The position numbers were made by a program, and so were the translations under genes. 64,000 bases of DNA from an uncultured Alphaproteobacteria bacterium (GTDB taxonomy: Bacteria > Pseudomonadota > Alphaproteobacteria > RF32 > CAG-239). This document shows positions 25,230 through 35,326 of this stretch, in pieces (position 1 is the first letter of the stretch; each line of letters begins with the position of its first letter). The notes under the pieces were generated by a model, which saw only the letters and a program-made list of their open reading frames with translations, was not told the DNA's origin and ran no database searches. Location: NCBI GenBank assembly GCA_934254585.1, contig CAKQLF010000005.1:45122-109121 (forward strand), in the 5' to 3' direction.

Positions 25230-26351
25230 TCATTTTAATCTGGCTACGCGGTTTCCCACTTGCCGTTCAATTTTTCCGGCAAATTCCAAGTCAAGAATCT
25301 GCGAGAAAAAGTCGGCTTGAGAAAGTCCGCTTGAGCGCAACAATTCATCTATATCCACACCTTCAAAAGTGATTAGCTCTATCAAAGAAGATATCTTTTC
25401 TTTTTCCGGCGCAGATTCAGATATTTTAATGTCAGAAATATTTACACGATTTTTCGCTTTGTCAAGAGGCATTAAACTCGGTTGCTTGTTTTTTATTTGC
25501 TGATTTTGAGTTATACTTAATATATTAAGTATATCATTGGCACTCTCAGTCAAAATAGCCCCTTCTTTTATTAAATGGTTGGGACCTTGCGAACGATTTT
25601 CTAAAGGTGACCCCGGAACGGCGAAAATGTCTTTACCTTGATCCAACGCGTATTTCGCCGTGATTAATGAGCCCGAATGTAAACTGGCTTCAACCACTAA
25701 AGTGCCGGAAGACAAGGCGGAAATAATTCGATTGCGGCGCGGAAAAGTTGAAATTTGTGCCGCGGTGCCAAACGGAAGTTCCGAAATAATCAGCCCTTGC
25801 TCGGCAATCATCTGATAAAGTTCTTTGTTTTCCGGAGGATACACAACGTCTATCCCTGTGCCCAAAACCGCAATAGTCGGCCCTATTTTATTTTTGGCAT
25901 ATAACGCGCCTTTATGTGCGGCACTATCAATGCCTCGAGCCATTCCCGAAACGACAAGCACATTGTTTTCGGTTAGGTCATAAGCGATTCGCGAGGCAAT
26001 TTTGCGACCGTTTATAGAAGCGTTGCGCGCGCCGACAATGGCTATACTCGGCTCATAATTCAGCAACTCCGTATTACCCAGAGCGTATAAAACCGGAGAG
26101 GCGTCATTAAGTTGTTTTAAGGATTCCGGATACAGGCTGTCCCAATATGTAATAAGCTTTGCGCCGAGTTTTTCCGCTTTTTCTATTTCTTCTTTTACCT
26201 TTTCTTTGGAACAGAGTTTTTTCTTTTGGGCGGCGGCACTCAAAGCTCTGTCTACAGAGCCATAAGTTTTGACATATTTATAAAAAGTAATCGGGCCGAT
26301 ACCCTCGGTCAACAATAATTGAAGTATATCCGAAAGTTCAGCCGTTATCAC
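25230..26351 (-). CDS. dprA: DNA-processing protein DprA
   Basis: 373 aa. DprA binds incoming single-stranded DNA during natural transformation and loads RecA. An N-terminal helix-hairpin-helix/SAM-like region precedes the Rossmann-like domain with VGARNASINGRKIA, VVSGMARGIDSAAHKG, GTGIDVVYPPEN and ISALSSGTLVVEAS. A winged-helix domain closes the protein (IDELLRSSGLSQADFFSQI). The order plsY-dprA-topA is widespread in alphaproteobacteria. comEC (47594), recA and pilins are also present, consistent with a competence pathway. Confidence 0.95.
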   Translation of the reverse strand: MITAELSDILQLLLTEGIGPITFYKYVKTYGSVDRALSAAAQKKKLCSKEKVKEEIEKAEKLGAKLITYWDSLYPESLKQLNDASPVLYALGNTELLNYEPSIAIVGARNASINGRKIASRIAYDLTENNVLVVSGMARGIDSAAHKGALYAKNKIGPTIAVLGTGIDVVYPPENKELYQMIAEQGLIISELPFGTAAQISTFPRRNRIISALSSGTLVVEASLHSGSLITAKYALDQGKDIFAVPGSPLENRSQGPNHLIKEGAILTESANDILNILSITQNQQIKNKQPSLMPLDKAKNRVNISDIKISESAPEKEKISSLIELITFEGVDIDELLRSSGLSQADFFSQILDLEFAGKIERQVGNRVARLK

Positions 26352-26354
26352 TTT

Positions 26355-26996
26355 TTAAGCCTTTTTCTTTAAGCTTATTTTGCTTTCAGTTCCGTTAAGC
26401 AAGCGGGCAATGTTCGCGTGGTGGCGCACAATTACCAAAATGGCTATAACGCTATAAAATATAGCATAAATCGTCGGACACATAAAAAACGCCACAATCG
26501 GCATTGAGGCGGCGGCAGTTAAAGCCGCTAAAGAAGAATAGCGGAAAGTGAAGGCCATTAGCAACCAAACGGCTAATGCAATCAAGGCTATTGGCCATTG
26601 GGTCATCAAAATAAAGCCAAACGCCGAGGCTACTCCTTTACCTCCTTTAAATTTTAACCAAATCGGAAAATTGTGGCCTATAACACCGAAAGAACCGGCA
26701 ATCAGCGAGCCTAAAACATTGAGAGAAGTATTCAGTCCGGCAAAAGAAAATTCTGTGGCCGGTAAAATATGATAAGCGGCATAGGCGGCCAAACCGGCCT
26801 TAAAAGCATCTAGCAGCACCGTTAAAAGTGCTAAAAGTTTATTACCGGTGCGCAAAACATTGGTCGCGCCGATATTTCCCGAACCTATTTTGCGAATATC
26901 GCCGTATCCGGCTAAAAAACACAAAACCAAACCGAAAGGAATTGAGCCGGCAATATATCCGCCGACAGCGCAGAGAGTTAAAGAAATATCCATCAT
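26355..26996 (-). CDS. plsY: Glycerol-3-phosphate acyltransferase PlsY
   Basis: 213 aa, five membrane segments. Transfers acyl from acyl-phosphate to glycerol-3-phosphate, the first step of phospholipid synthesis. Family motifs: GSIPFGLVLC, then GSGNIGATNVLRTGNK, and GHNFPIWLKFKGGKGVAS. Strong Shine-Dalgarno AAGGAG. dprA begins 3 bp after its stop. Confidence 0.95.
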   Translation of the reverse strand: MMDISLTLCAVGGYIAGSIPFGLVLCFLAGYGDIRKIGSGNIGATNVLRTGNKLLALLTVLLDAFKAGLAAYAAYHILPATEFSFAGLNTSLNVLGSLIAGSFGVIGHNFPIWLKFKGGKGVASAFGFILMTQWPIALIALAVWLLMAFTFRYSSLAALTAAASMPIVAFFMCPTIYAIFYSVIAILVIVRHHANIARLLNGTESKISLKKKA

Positions 26997-27158
26997 TTTT
27001 CTCCTTAAATATGAAAATTAATTCTATCAATAGCAGAAAACACAAAATTTTCAACTAGATTTTCATACTTTAAAAAATTCTGCTGAAAACGTGTAAAATG
27101 TTGATGACAATGGCGGCAAAATGCGTAACATACAATAAGATTAATGTAAGGTGAGAAA

Positions 27159-27869
27159 ATGAAACCTATTTTTAACAGAGTGCTGCTCAAACTTTCCGGC
27201 GAAGGTTTGATGGGAAATAAAGGGTTTGGCGTTGATGCTGAAATAGTCGCCTCGTTGGCTGAAGAAATTTCAACCGTGCGCAAACTGGGAGTGCAAGTCT
27301 GCTTGGTTATTGGTGGCGGAAACTTTTTCCGCGGTGCCAAGAACGCCAGTGAGGGAATGGACCGAAGCGTGGCGGATCAGGTTGGTATGATGGCAACTTT
27401 AATGAACGCTTTGGTGATGAAAACCGCGTTGGAACGGGCGGGCTGTCCGGCAGAAATATATTCCGGACTTGTAATGCCTCAGGTTTGTGAAACATATAGT
27501 TTTCGCGAGGCGATGAAGTCTTTGGCCAAAGGTAATGTCGTTGTTTTTGCCGCCGGAACGGGAAACCCTTATTTTACAACAGATTCCGGAGCGGCACTGC
27601 GGGCGGCGGAGATGCATTGTGACGTAATTATGAAAGCAACTCAGGTTGATGGTGTGTATGATTCTGATCCGCGAAAAAATCCACAGGCTGAACGTTATGA
27701 CGAAATTAGTTTTGCCGAGGTGGAAGAAAAGAAACTTAAAGTTATGGATATGACGGCAATTACAATGGCGGCGGAAAATAATATTCCGATTATGGTGTTT
27801 GCTCAAAAAGGTGAAAATTCTATTGTCGCGGCCGTGTGCGGTCAGGCGAAATGTACAATAATTAAATAA
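27159..27869 (+). CDS. pyrH: UMP kinase
   Basis: 236 aa, amino-acid kinase fold, phosphorylates UMP to UDP. LKLSGEGLMGNKGFGVD at the N-terminus, VIGGGNFFRGA, AGTGNPYFTTDSGAALRA and ATQVDGVYDSDPRKNP are diagnostic. First gene of the long plus-strand envelope cluster; divergent from plsY across a 162-bp spacer. Shine-Dalgarno AAGGTG. Confidence 0.97.
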   Translation: MKPIFNRVLLKLSGEGLMGNKGFGVDAEIVASLAEEISTVRKLGVQVCLVIGGGNFFRGAKNASEGMDRSVADQVGMMATLMNALVMKTALERAGCPAEIYSGLVMPQVCETYSFREAMKSLAKGNVVVFAAGTGNPYFTTDSGAALRAAEMHCDVIMKATQVDGVYDSDPRKNPQAERYDEISFAEVEEKKLKVMDMTAITMAAENNIPIMVFAQKGENSIVAAVCGQAKCTIIK

Positions 27870-27883
27870 ATATGAGGTAAATA

Positions 27884-28447
27884 ATGTCTGATTTTGATAA
27901 CATAAAAACTGAAACTTTAAATCGTATGGAAAAAAGTTTGGAGGCTTTAAAGGCAGATTTTGCGGGCTTGCGCGCCGGACGAGCTCACGCAAGCTTGCTT
28001 GATGGTATTTTGGTTGAAGCCTATGGCAATATGACACCGATCAGTCAGGTTGGTACGGTCGGCGTTCCTGATGCGCGTACTTTGTCGGTTAGCGTATGGG
28101 ATAAGGGTTTGGCTAAAAACGTTGAAAAAGCTTTGCGTGAAAGTGATTTGGGACTAAATCCGATGTCTGATGGTCAACTTATTCGTATTCCGATTCCTCC
28201 GTTGAGTGAAGAGCGTCGTAAAGAATTGGTAAAGATTTCCGGAAAATATACCGAACAATGCAAAGTGGCAATTCGTAACATTCGTCGTGATGCAATGGAC
28301 GATGTTAAAAAACTGAAGAAAGATTCGTTGATTTCTGAAGATGAAGAAAAGAAGTATAACAACGATATTCAAAAGTGGACCGATGATACTATTCGTAAGG
28401 TTGACGAACAAATGGCTCTCAAAGAAAAAGATATTATGCAAGTGTAG
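27884..28447 (+). CDS. frr: Ribosome recycling factor
   Basis: 187 aa. With EF-G it splits post-termination ribosomes. The three-helix bundle and small domain are recognised by LRAGRAHASLLDGI, VEAYGNMTPISQVGTV and the C-terminal IRRDAMDDVKKLKKD. Follows pyrH by 14 bp, the usual order. Confidence 0.97.
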   Translation: MSDFDNIKTETLNRMEKSLEALKADFAGLRAGRAHASLLDGILVEAYGNMTPISQVGTVGVPDARTLSVSVWDKGLAKNVEKALRESDLGLNPMSDGQLIRIPIPPLSEERRKELVKISGKYTEQCKVAIRNIRRDAMDDVKKLKKDSLISEDEEKKYNNDIQKWTDDTIRKVDEQMALKEKDIMQV

Positions 28448-28459
28448 GATATAATTAAA

Positions 28460-29164
28460 GTGACTGTCGAAACTTTGCAGCATATAGCTTTTATTATGGA
28501 CGGCAACCGACGTTGGGCTAAGAAACGCGGTTTGCCCGTGGTTATGGGGCATAAAAAAGGAGCGGAAGTTCTTATAGATACCGCTAAGGCCGTTAAGGAA
28601 CTCGGAGTGAAGTATATGACAGTGTATGCTTTTTCTACCGAAAATTGGCAACGTGAAAAATCGGAAGTTGACGGCCTGATGAATTTGTTGCGTAATTATC
28701 TGGATAACAGCTTTAAGGATTTAGAGAAAAACAACGTCAAAATAATTTTCATCGGTGAAATAGATATGTTAGCTGCTGACATTGTGGCTAAGATGGCTAA
28801 AATTGAAGAAAAAACCGCCGCTAATGACGGTTTGACATTGTGCGTGGCTTTGAGCTACGGCGGCCGGCAAGAAATTGTGGCGGCAGCGCGAAAGCTTGTT
28901 AAGTTGACGCAAAATGGTGATTTAAACCTGGATGATATTGATGTTGATACGTTTTCATCTATGCTGTATACGGCAGATATTCCTAATCCGGATTTGTTGG
29001 TGCGAACCAGCGGCGAATATCGGATAAGCAATTATTTGTTGTGGCAGTTGGCTTATAGTGAAATGTATTTCACACCAACGCTGTGGCCGGATTTTTCTAA
29101 AACCGAGTTAGAGAAAATTGTTGAAGATTATAAAAAGAGGGAGAGAAGATATGGTAAGTCGTAA
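28460..29164 (+). CDS. uppS: Undecaprenyl diphosphate synthase
   Basis: 234 aa, cis-prenyltransferase making the C55 lipid carrier for cell wall and LPS. Catalytic Asp14 in MDGNRRWAKKRG; also TVYAFSTENWQR and the C-terminal RTSGEYRISNYLLWQLAYSE. The start is GTG at 28460 with a distant AGGA; no closer ATG would preserve the catalytic Asp region. Its 3' end overlaps cdsA by 14 nt. Confidence 0.96.
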   Translation: MTVETLQHIAFIMDGNRRWAKKRGLPVVMGHKKGAEVLIDTAKAVKELGVKYMTVYAFSTENWQREKSEVDGLMNLLRNYLDNSFKDLEKNNVKIIFIGEIDMLAADIVAKMAKIEEKTAANDGLTLCVALSYGGRQEIVAAARKLVKLTQNGDLNLDDIDVDTFSSMLYTADIPNPDLLVRTSGEYRISNYLLWQLAYSEMYFTPTLWPDFSKTELEKIVEDYKKRERRYGKS

Positions 29165-30056
29165 ATTTGGGGCTATAACCAAAAGAGTTTTAGCGGCAAT
29201 CGTGATGATTCCGATAGCTGTTGATGTTTTGTACATCGGCAGTCCGTATGTCGAAGTGTTGGCCGTTGTGGTTGGCGGTTTGTTGGCTTGGGAATGGGCT
29301 AATTTGCTTTCCGGCACAAAATCATCTGCCTATGTTGCTGCCTATATGATTAGTTTGGCTGTTTCGTTGTGGAGCTATAATTTTGCTGTTTTATCCACAG
29401 TGATGGCCGTTACGACTCTGATGGTTTGGATTGTGGCCGAAAAAGAAAAACACCGCTCTTTGATTACTTTGGGTGTTCCGTATATTTCAATCGGTATCGG
29501 TTCTCTAATTTGGTTATATCGTTGTTTTGATCCGAGTGAAAGTAATTTTGATCCGCAATATAATTATAGTTTCATAATGACTCTATGGTTTTTCCTTATG
29601 GTTTGGAGTATGGATATCGGCGGATTGGTCGTCGGCTGCAATTTGCGCGGTCCGAAGCTTGCTCCTAAAATCAGTCCTAACAAAACTTGGTCCGGATTGT
29701 TCGGGGGAATTTTGCTTTCTATTTCGGTAAGCATAATTTTTATGTATGTCTGCACGGTGATAATGGATATACCGTTCTATGATTTCAGTAATTTCACTCA
29801 CATATCGTTTACTTATTCGCCACTGCACGTTCGCTATGTCTGGAATATCAATAATCAAATTCTTTACGCCGTTTTGGCGGGAGCTGTTGCGGTTTTGGCA
29901 CAAATTGGCGATTTAATTGAATCTGCCATAAAGCGCAAGGTTAATGTGAAAGATTCCAGTAAATTAATTCCGGGGCACGGCGGTGTTTTTGACCGTGTTG
30001 ACGGCTTGATTTTTGCCGCTCCGTTTGTTTATTTGCTTTTTGTTTTTATGCGTTAA
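29151..30056 (+). CDS. cdsA: Phosphatidate cytidylyltransferase
   Basis: 301 aa, polytopic membrane enzyme forming CDP-diacylglycerol. The C-terminal signature is intact: SAIKRKVNVKDSS, then LIPGHGGVFDRVDG. Start at ATG 29151 after AGAGGGAGAGAAG, overlapping uppS; the longer upstream start would add 11 residues of uppS overlap without a ribosome site. In many alphaproteobacteria dxr follows cdsA; here rseP follows directly. Confidence 0.95.
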   Translation: MVSRKFGAITKRVLAAIVMIPIAVDVLYIGSPYVEVLAVVVGGLLAWEWANLLSGTKSSAYVAAYMISLAVSLWSYNFAVLSTVMAVTTLMVWIVAEKEKHRSLITLGVPYISIGIGSLIWLYRCFDPSESNFDPQYNYSFIMTLWFFLMVWSMDIGGLVVGCNLRGPKLAPKISPNKTWSGLFGGILLSISVSIIFMYVCTVIMDIPFYDFSNFTHISFTYSPLHVRYVWNINNQILYAVLAGAVAVLAQIGDLIESAIKRKVNVKDSSKLIPGHGGVFDRVDGLIFAAPFVYLLFVFMR

Positions 30057-30066
30057 GGTGATTTAG

Positions 30067-31491
30067 ATGGAAATTTTATTAAATATTATTTATTACATTA
30101 TCCCTTTTGTGGTTTTGCTCGGTGTACTTGTTTTTGTTCACGAGTTCGGACATTTTATCATTGCCCGTAGTTTGGGTGTTGCCGTTTCTGATTTCTCTAT
30201 CGGATTTGGTAAAGAACTTTGGGGACGCACCGACAGATATGGTACAAAATGGAAAATCTGCGCCATTCCTCTTGGCGGATATTGCCAATTTTTGGGTGAT
30301 GCTGATGCTTCGTCATCAACAACGGATAAAACTGCGTCAGAATTGTCTGAAGAAGATAAAAAACGGGCTTTCCCATATCAAAAAAGCTGGAAAAAATTAA
30401 TGATTGTTTTTGCCGGACCGTTTTTCAACTATTTGTTTGCCGTATTGGTTTTTGTAGGAATTTTTTACAGTTTTGGCAAAATTGTGTATCCATCGGTTGT
30501 GGGTGAAGTTATGGAGGGCGAAGCTGCCGCCGCGGCCGGAATTAAAGCCGGTGACCATATTTTGAGCATCAATGGCCATATCACGCCTGATTTTCAATCT
30601 ATGAGTAATGAAGTTGCGTTGGCAACCGAAGACGAAGTTAAAATTTCACTTGAACGTCCGTTGGTTATCAAGCTTTTTGCAACTCCGATAGAAGTTCCTT
30701 CCGCAGATAATCATAAGGAAAAAATTTTAGGCTTGTTGTCCATCGGAGTTGAAAGAGATAAACAAAGCGGAGAATATCCTGAGGCTCCTGCAGTTGTCGG
30801 CAATGTCATTGTCGGAAGTGCGGCTGATGCGGCAGGTTTTCAGAAGGGAGACATTTTAGACAGTGTTAATGGTAAAAAATTAGCCGATTTTAATGATTTG
30901 AAAGAATATGTGTCCGCTCACCTTGATGAAGAATTTGAAATTGAAGTGCGTCGTCCTCTGGAAATTACTGCTGTTTTGAAGGAAACAAACTTTGATGCCG
31001 GTGATGGAAAAAAAGTGAAACGCCGGATGCTTGGTGTGCGTTCTACGGCGGCTGTTGTTTTTTCTGATAAAAATATGACCTTGTTAAAGGCTGTAAAAGC
31101 CGGTGTTAACGAGGCCTATGATGTGACTGTAACAACTTTGCGCGCGGTTGGACAGATGATTGTCGGACAGCGCGGCGGTAAAGATGTCGGAGGAATTATC
31201 CGCATCGCCGAAATGTCCGGAGATGTAAGTAAAACCGGCGGGCTTATCGGGTTTATGTATTTTATGGCTTTGTTGTCAGTAAACTTGGGATTGATAAATT
31301 TGTTGCCAATTCCGGTTTTAGATGGCGGACATATAGTAATTTTCTTGTGTGAAATGGTTTCGCGCCGCGAACTGAATCCACGAGTAAAAGATTATATTTT
31401 TAAGTTTGGTCTTTTCATAATTTTAGCCATTATGGTTTTAGCAACCTGGAATGATGTGGCTCATCTGATTGACAGATGGTTTGATAAGTAA
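30067..31491 (+). CDS. rseP: RIP metalloprotease RseP
   Basis: 474 aa. A membrane-embedded site-2 protease that cleaves anti-sigma factors and leftover signal peptides. Zinc motif H25-E-F-G-H29 in the first TM, two tandem PDZ domains (about 145-215 and 235-310), and the third motif LLPIPVLDGGH near the C-terminus. Between uppS/cdsA and bamA, the standard neighbourhood. Confidence 0.95.
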   Translation: MEILLNIIYYIIPFVVLLGVLVFVHEFGHFIIARSLGVAVSDFSIGFGKELWGRTDRYGTKWKICAIPLGGYCQFLGDADASSSTTDKTASELSEEDKKRAFPYQKSWKKLMIVFAGPFFNYLFAVLVFVGIFYSFGKIVYPSVVGEVMEGEAAAAAGIKAGDHILSINGHITPDFQSMSNEVALATEDEVKISLERPLVIKLFATPIEVPSADNHKEKILGLLSIGVERDKQSGEYPEAPAVVGNVIVGSAADAAGFQKGDILDSVNGKKLADFNDLKEYVSAHLDEEFEIEVRRPLEITAVLKETNFDAGDGKKVKRRMLGVRSTAAVVFSDKNMTLLKAVKAGVNEAYDVTVTTLRAVGQMIVGQRGGKDVGGIIRIAEMSGDVSKTGGLIGFMYFMALLSVNLGLINLLPIPVLDGGHIVIFLCEMVSRRELNPRVKDYIFKFGLFIILAIMVLATWNDVAHLIDRWFDK

Positions 31492-31504
31492 TAAGGAATA
31501 AAAA

Positions 31505-33766
31505 ATGAAAAAAGTAATTTTTGCCGGAGTAATGGCAACCAGCTTGTTGGCTTTTGAGGCAATGGCTTCAGATATGCTGGTGAAAAAAATAGAAGTCAAC
31601 GGTTTGCAACGGGTGGAAAAAGCCACAGTGTTGTCATATCTGAATATAAAACAAAACTCGTCAGTATCACAAGACAAATTGGATAGTTCTTTCAAACGGT
31701 TATATGATACGGGGTTGTTCAGTGATATTAATTTTGACACTTCAAAGGACGATACTTTGGTTATTAATGTTACTGAAAATCCGGTTATTGGTAAACGCGC
31801 TTTTGATGGCAACGATAAAATTGACGATAAGATTTTGGAAAGTGAAGTTCAGTTAGGCCCTCGCTCTGTATATGACAAGGCCAAAGTTCAGCAAGATGTA
31901 CAGCGAATTTTGGATGTTTACCGTAAAACCGGACGTTATTCCGTAACCGTCGAACCGAAAATTATCAAACGCGACGATAGCCGAGTTGACTTGATTTATG
32001 AAATCGACGAGGGATCGGCCGCCAAAATCGATAAAATCAACTTTTTAGGCAATACGCACTATTCAAACTCAGATTTACAAGATGAAATTATGAGTAAAGA
32101 AAGCCGTTGGTATCGTATTTTTACTTCTTCTGAAACCTATGATGCCGAAAAAATGAATTATGATAAAGAATTGTTGCGCCGTTTTTACACTAACCGCGGT
32201 TATGCAGATTTCAAGGTTGAGTCCGCTATTGCCGAATTGAGTGCAGACAAAAAATCATTTATTCTAACCTTTACCCTGAATGAGGGTATCCGCTATAAAA
32301 TTAACAAAATCAGCATAAAATCTGAAGTTAAGGACGTTGATGTTCAGCCTTTGTATAAAGATGTTGAGCTGGATGAGGGAGATTGGTACAGCGCGGATTT
32401 GGTTGATAAATCAATCAGTGAAATGACTGAAACTTTGGGAAAAAAGGGCTTTGCTTTTGTTGATGTCGACGTTGACCTGACGCGCAATAACGCCAACCAA
32501 ACGCTCGATTTGGTGTTTACGGTTTCTGAAAGCCAACGAGTTTTTGTTGACAGGATTAATATTACCGGTAATGATCGTACTTTAGATGAGGTTATCCGTC
32601 GCGAATTTCGTTTAGACGAGGGTGACGCGCTCAATGTTTCTAAATTGCGCGATTCGCGTCGCAATGTAGAAAATTTGAATTATTTTAGCAAAGTGGATAT
32701 TCAAACCGAACCGACAGGTCCGAACAAGGCGGATATTGATGTTAATGTTGAAGAAAAATCAACCGGATATTTCAATGTCGGTGTCGGCTATTCTACCACC
32801 AATGGTGCATTGCTACGCGCCGGTGTTACCGAAAACAACTTCCGCGGCCGCGGTCAGGAACTTGGTTTCAATATCGGAGTTTCTCAAAGAACCAAAGACT
32901 ATGACATCAGCTTTACTGAACCATATTTCTTGGGTCGCCGTTTAAGCGCAGGTGCAGATTTGTTTGTTACTGAACAAGATTATGAAGATGAAGCTTCATA
33001 CGACACCAGTTCACAAGGTGGAAGAGTTCGCTTTGGTTGGAATTATACCGACGACTTTTATCACTATGCCCGTTATACTTTAAGCAAAAATAAGGTAGAT
33101 CACGTTAAGTCATTCGCTTCTGAGTTTGTGAAAGCGGAAGAGGGCAGCAGCACCGCGTCGGTTGTCGGACAAACATTTGTTTATGATAAACGTGACAACG
33201 CCATAAACACTAAAGAAGGATATTATTTGTCTTTCGGAAATGATTTTGCCGGCGTTGGCGGTGATGATAAATATAACAAATTTGACGCTAAAGCTTATAA
33301 ATTCTACACTTTGGCCGATTATTATACTTTTAAGCTTTTTGCCACAGGCGGCTACATAGCCGGTTACAGCGGAGAAAATGTTCGTTTGTCCGATCGTTAT
33401 TATTTGGGTGGTCAAACTTTGCGCGGTTTTGAATTTGCCGGAATTGGCGCGCGTGATAAACGTACTGATGATGCGTTGGGCGGTAACTGGATGATGTATT
33501 CCGGAGTGGAAATGACTTTCCCGATTGGTTTGGACGAACTCGGTATTAAAGGTCGTACTTTCTGGGATATTGGTATGTTGGGTAAGCCGGATAATTTCGA
33601 TTCGCAAAAAATTGATTATTCTTCAAAAGTGCGTAGTTCTGTTGGTTTTGGTTTCGACTGGATGTCGCCGATGGGTAAAATCGACATAGATTTTGGTTTC
33701 CCGATTGCTAAAGAAAACTATGATAAAACAGAAGTGTTCCGCTTGAACTTTGGTACAAGCCTCTAG
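31505..33766 (+). CDS. bamA: Outer-membrane assembly factor BamA
   Basis: 753 aa. Signal peptide (MKKVIFAGVMATSLLAFEAMA), five POTRA repeats (about residues 23-420), then a 16-strand barrel (Omp85). The conserved LRGFEFAG (VRGF-type) motif is present in the barrel. It inserts beta-barrel proteins into the outer membrane. The last residues are NFGTSL rather than the usual terminal Phe. 13 bp after rseP, 9 bp before lpxD. Confidence 0.96.
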   Translation: MKKVIFAGVMATSLLAFEAMASDMLVKKIEVNGLQRVEKATVLSYLNIKQNSSVSQDKLDSSFKRLYDTGLFSDINFDTSKDDTLVINVTENPVIGKRAFDGNDKIDDKILESEVQLGPRSVYDKAKVQQDVQRILDVYRKTGRYSVTVEPKIIKRDDSRVDLIYEIDEGSAAKIDKINFLGNTHYSNSDLQDEIMSKESRWYRIFTSSETYDAEKMNYDKELLRRFYTNRGYADFKVESAIAELSADKKSFILTFTLNEGIRYKINKISIKSEVKDVDVQPLYKDVELDEGDWYSADLVDKSISEMTETLGKKGFAFVDVDVDLTRNNANQTLDLVFTVSESQRVFVDRINITGNDRTLDEVIRREFRLDEGDALNVSKLRDSRRNVENLNYFSKVDIQTEPTGPNKADIDVNVEEKSTGYFNVGVGYSTTNGALLRAGVTENNFRGRGQELGFNIGVSQRTKDYDISFTEPYFLGRRLSAGADLFVTEQDYEDEASYDTSSQGGRVRFGWNYTDDFYHYARYTLSKNKVDHVKSFASEFVKAEEGSSTASVVGQTFVYDKRDNAINTKEGYYLSFGNDFAGVGGDDKYNKFDAKAYKFYTLADYYTFKLFATGGYIAGYSGENVRLSDRYYLGGQTLRGFEFAGIGARDKRTDDALGGNWMMYSGVEMTFPIGLDELGIKGRTFWDIGMLGKPDNFDSQKIDYSSKVRSSVGFGFDWMSPMGKIDIDFGFPIAKENYDKTEVFRLNFGTSL

Positions 33767-33775
33767 GAGAAAATT

Positions 33776-34789
33776 ATGGTAGATAATAATTTCTATAACA
33801 TTCGTAAAAACGTAACTTTGGCCGATGTGGTCAAAGTTACGGGAGCGGTTTTGACCGATGAAACAAAAGCCGACGACATTATCAGTGGTATTGCTACAAT
33901 GACTTCGGCCACAAATTCGGAGATTTGTTTCTTTTATGACCGAAAAAACAAAGAAACCGCAGCGACGATAAAAGCAAAAGCTTGTGTGACTACCGAAGCT
34001 TTGCAGCAGTTTTTGCCAGCAGATGTGGTGGCTTTGCTTTGTGAAAATCCTAAAGAAGCTTTCATTCGGCTTAATGAATATATGTATGCTGAAAAAAAGC
34101 CTGCAGCCGGAATTGATGCCAGTGCCAAAATTGCCTCTTCGGCCAAAATCGGCGAAGGCTGTTTTATTGGTGCTAACGTTGTAATTGAAGACAATGTTGT
34201 TATTGGCGAAAATTGTCGAATTGAAGCAAATGTTGTGATTGTGCACGATTGCCAAATCGGTCGTGATTGTAGAATTGGCGCGGGAGCGTATATTTCTTAT
34301 GCTCGCATCGGCAACAATTGCTATATTTATACCGGTGCGCGTATCGGTCAAGATGGTTTCGGTTTTCAGCTTATGGGAGGCCACCACCATCGTATTCCGC
34401 AGCTGGGTCTGGTTATTATTGGTAATGATGTGGAAATCGGTGCCAATGCCTGTATTGACCGCGGTGCGTTGGACGACACTGTTATTGGCGATGGCTGTCG
34501 TATAGACAATTTGGTTCAGATTGCTCATAATGACAAATTGGGACGCGGCTGCGTTATTGTTTCGCAAGTTGGAATTGCCGGCAGCTGTACTTTGGGCGAT
34601 TATGTCGTTTGTGGCGGACAAGTGGGTTTGGCCGACCATTTACACATTGGCAACGGTGTGCAGATTGCTGCACAATCCGGAGTTATGCGTGATATAGAAG
34701 ATGGAGCGGTAATGATGGGAAGTCCTTGCGTTCCGTTTAAGGATTTTATGCGTCAAGTTGCCTTTTTGCAGAAAAATTCAAAAAAATAA
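33776..34789 (+). CDS. lpxD: UDP-3-O-acylglucosamine N-acyltransferase
   Basis: 337 aa. Third lipid A step. An N-terminal uridine-binding domain precedes a left-handed beta helix of hexapeptide repeats (IGEGCFIGANVVIEDNVVIG onward) and a C-terminal helix. The catalytic His lies in NLVQIAHNDKLG. Shine-Dalgarno CTAGGAG. Followed by fabZ after 10 bp. Confidence 0.95.
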   Translation: MVDNNFYNIRKNVTLADVVKVTGAVLTDETKADDIISGIATMTSATNSEICFFYDRKNKETAATIKAKACVTTEALQQFLPADVVALLCENPKEAFIRLNEYMYAEKKPAAGIDASAKIASSAKIGEGCFIGANVVIEDNVVIGENCRIEANVVIVHDCQIGRDCRIGAGAYISYARIGNNCYIYTGARIGQDGFGFQLMGGHHHRIPQLGLVIIGNDVEIGANACIDRGALDDTVIGDGCRIDNLVQIAHNDKLGRGCVIVSQVGIAGSCTLGDYVVCGGQVGLADHLHIGNGVQIAAQSGVMRDIEDGAVMMGSPCVPFKDFMRQVAFLQKNSKK

Positions 34790-34799
34790 GGAGATAAAA

Positions 34800-35249
34800 A
34801 TGTCTGATAAAAAAGTTTATAATATTGATGAAATAATGAAAATGTTACCGCATCGTTATCCGTTTTTGTTGGTGGATAGACTTGAAGTCGAAGAACCAGG
34901 GGTAAAAGGTGTGGGTATTAAAAATTTGACAATGAATGAAGAATTTTTTCAGGGGCATTTCCCAAATAATCCGATTATGCCAGGGGTTTTGCAAATTGAA
35001 GCTATGGCGCAATCGGCAGGTTGTGTCGTTATGAGTGCTGATGCGGATTATGCTGAAAAAAAACGCAGTGTGCTGTTTATGGCAGTTGATGGCGTTAAAT
35101 TTCGCAAGCCTGTTCGCCCGGGAGACCAACTTCGTATGCACGTTGAAAAAATTAAAGAACGCCGTAATATTTTTGTTTTTCACGGTGTGGGAATGGTTGA
35201 TGATCAGGTTGTTTCCGAAGCTGATTTGACGGCAATGATTGTCGATTAG
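34800..35249 (+). CDS. fabZ: 3-hydroxyacyl-ACP dehydratase FabZ
   Basis: 149 aa hot-dog fold. Dehydrates beta-hydroxyacyl-ACP. MLPHRYPFLLVDR, catalytic His53 (GHFPNNPIMPG) and Glu67 (LQIEAMAQ) are present. ATG 34800 behind AAGGAGATAAAA is preferred; the longer frame overlaps lpxD. lpxA, which usually follows, is missing: a terminator and an accessory island come next, and a decayed copy of this gene's 3' end lies at 38410. Confidence 0.96.
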   Translation: MSDKKVYNIDEIMKMLPHRYPFLLVDRLEVEEPGVKGVGIKNLTMNEEFFQGHFPNNPIMPGVLQIEAMAQSAGCVVMSADADYAEKKRSVLFMAVDGVKFRKPVRPGDQLRMHVEKIKERRNIFVFHGVGMVDDQVVSEADLTAMIVD

Positions 35250-35273
35250 ATTAAAAATTAATAATACGTACCG

Positions 35274-35297
35274 AAAACCGCCGAAAAGGCGGTTTTT
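35274..35297 (+). terminator. Intrinsic terminator after fabZ
   Basis: AAAACCGCC, GAAAA loop, GGCGGTTTT and a T-run; the stem closes the lpxD-fabZ operon. Confidence 0.85.
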
Positions 35298-35326
35298 GCG
35301 TATATTAAATATTTTGCTAAAATAAG

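Noticed and set aside
33623..34639. 338-codon minus-strand frame opposite lpxD and the bamA end
   Set aside because: Shadow produced by the hexapeptide-repeat codon pattern of lpxD; no start signal.
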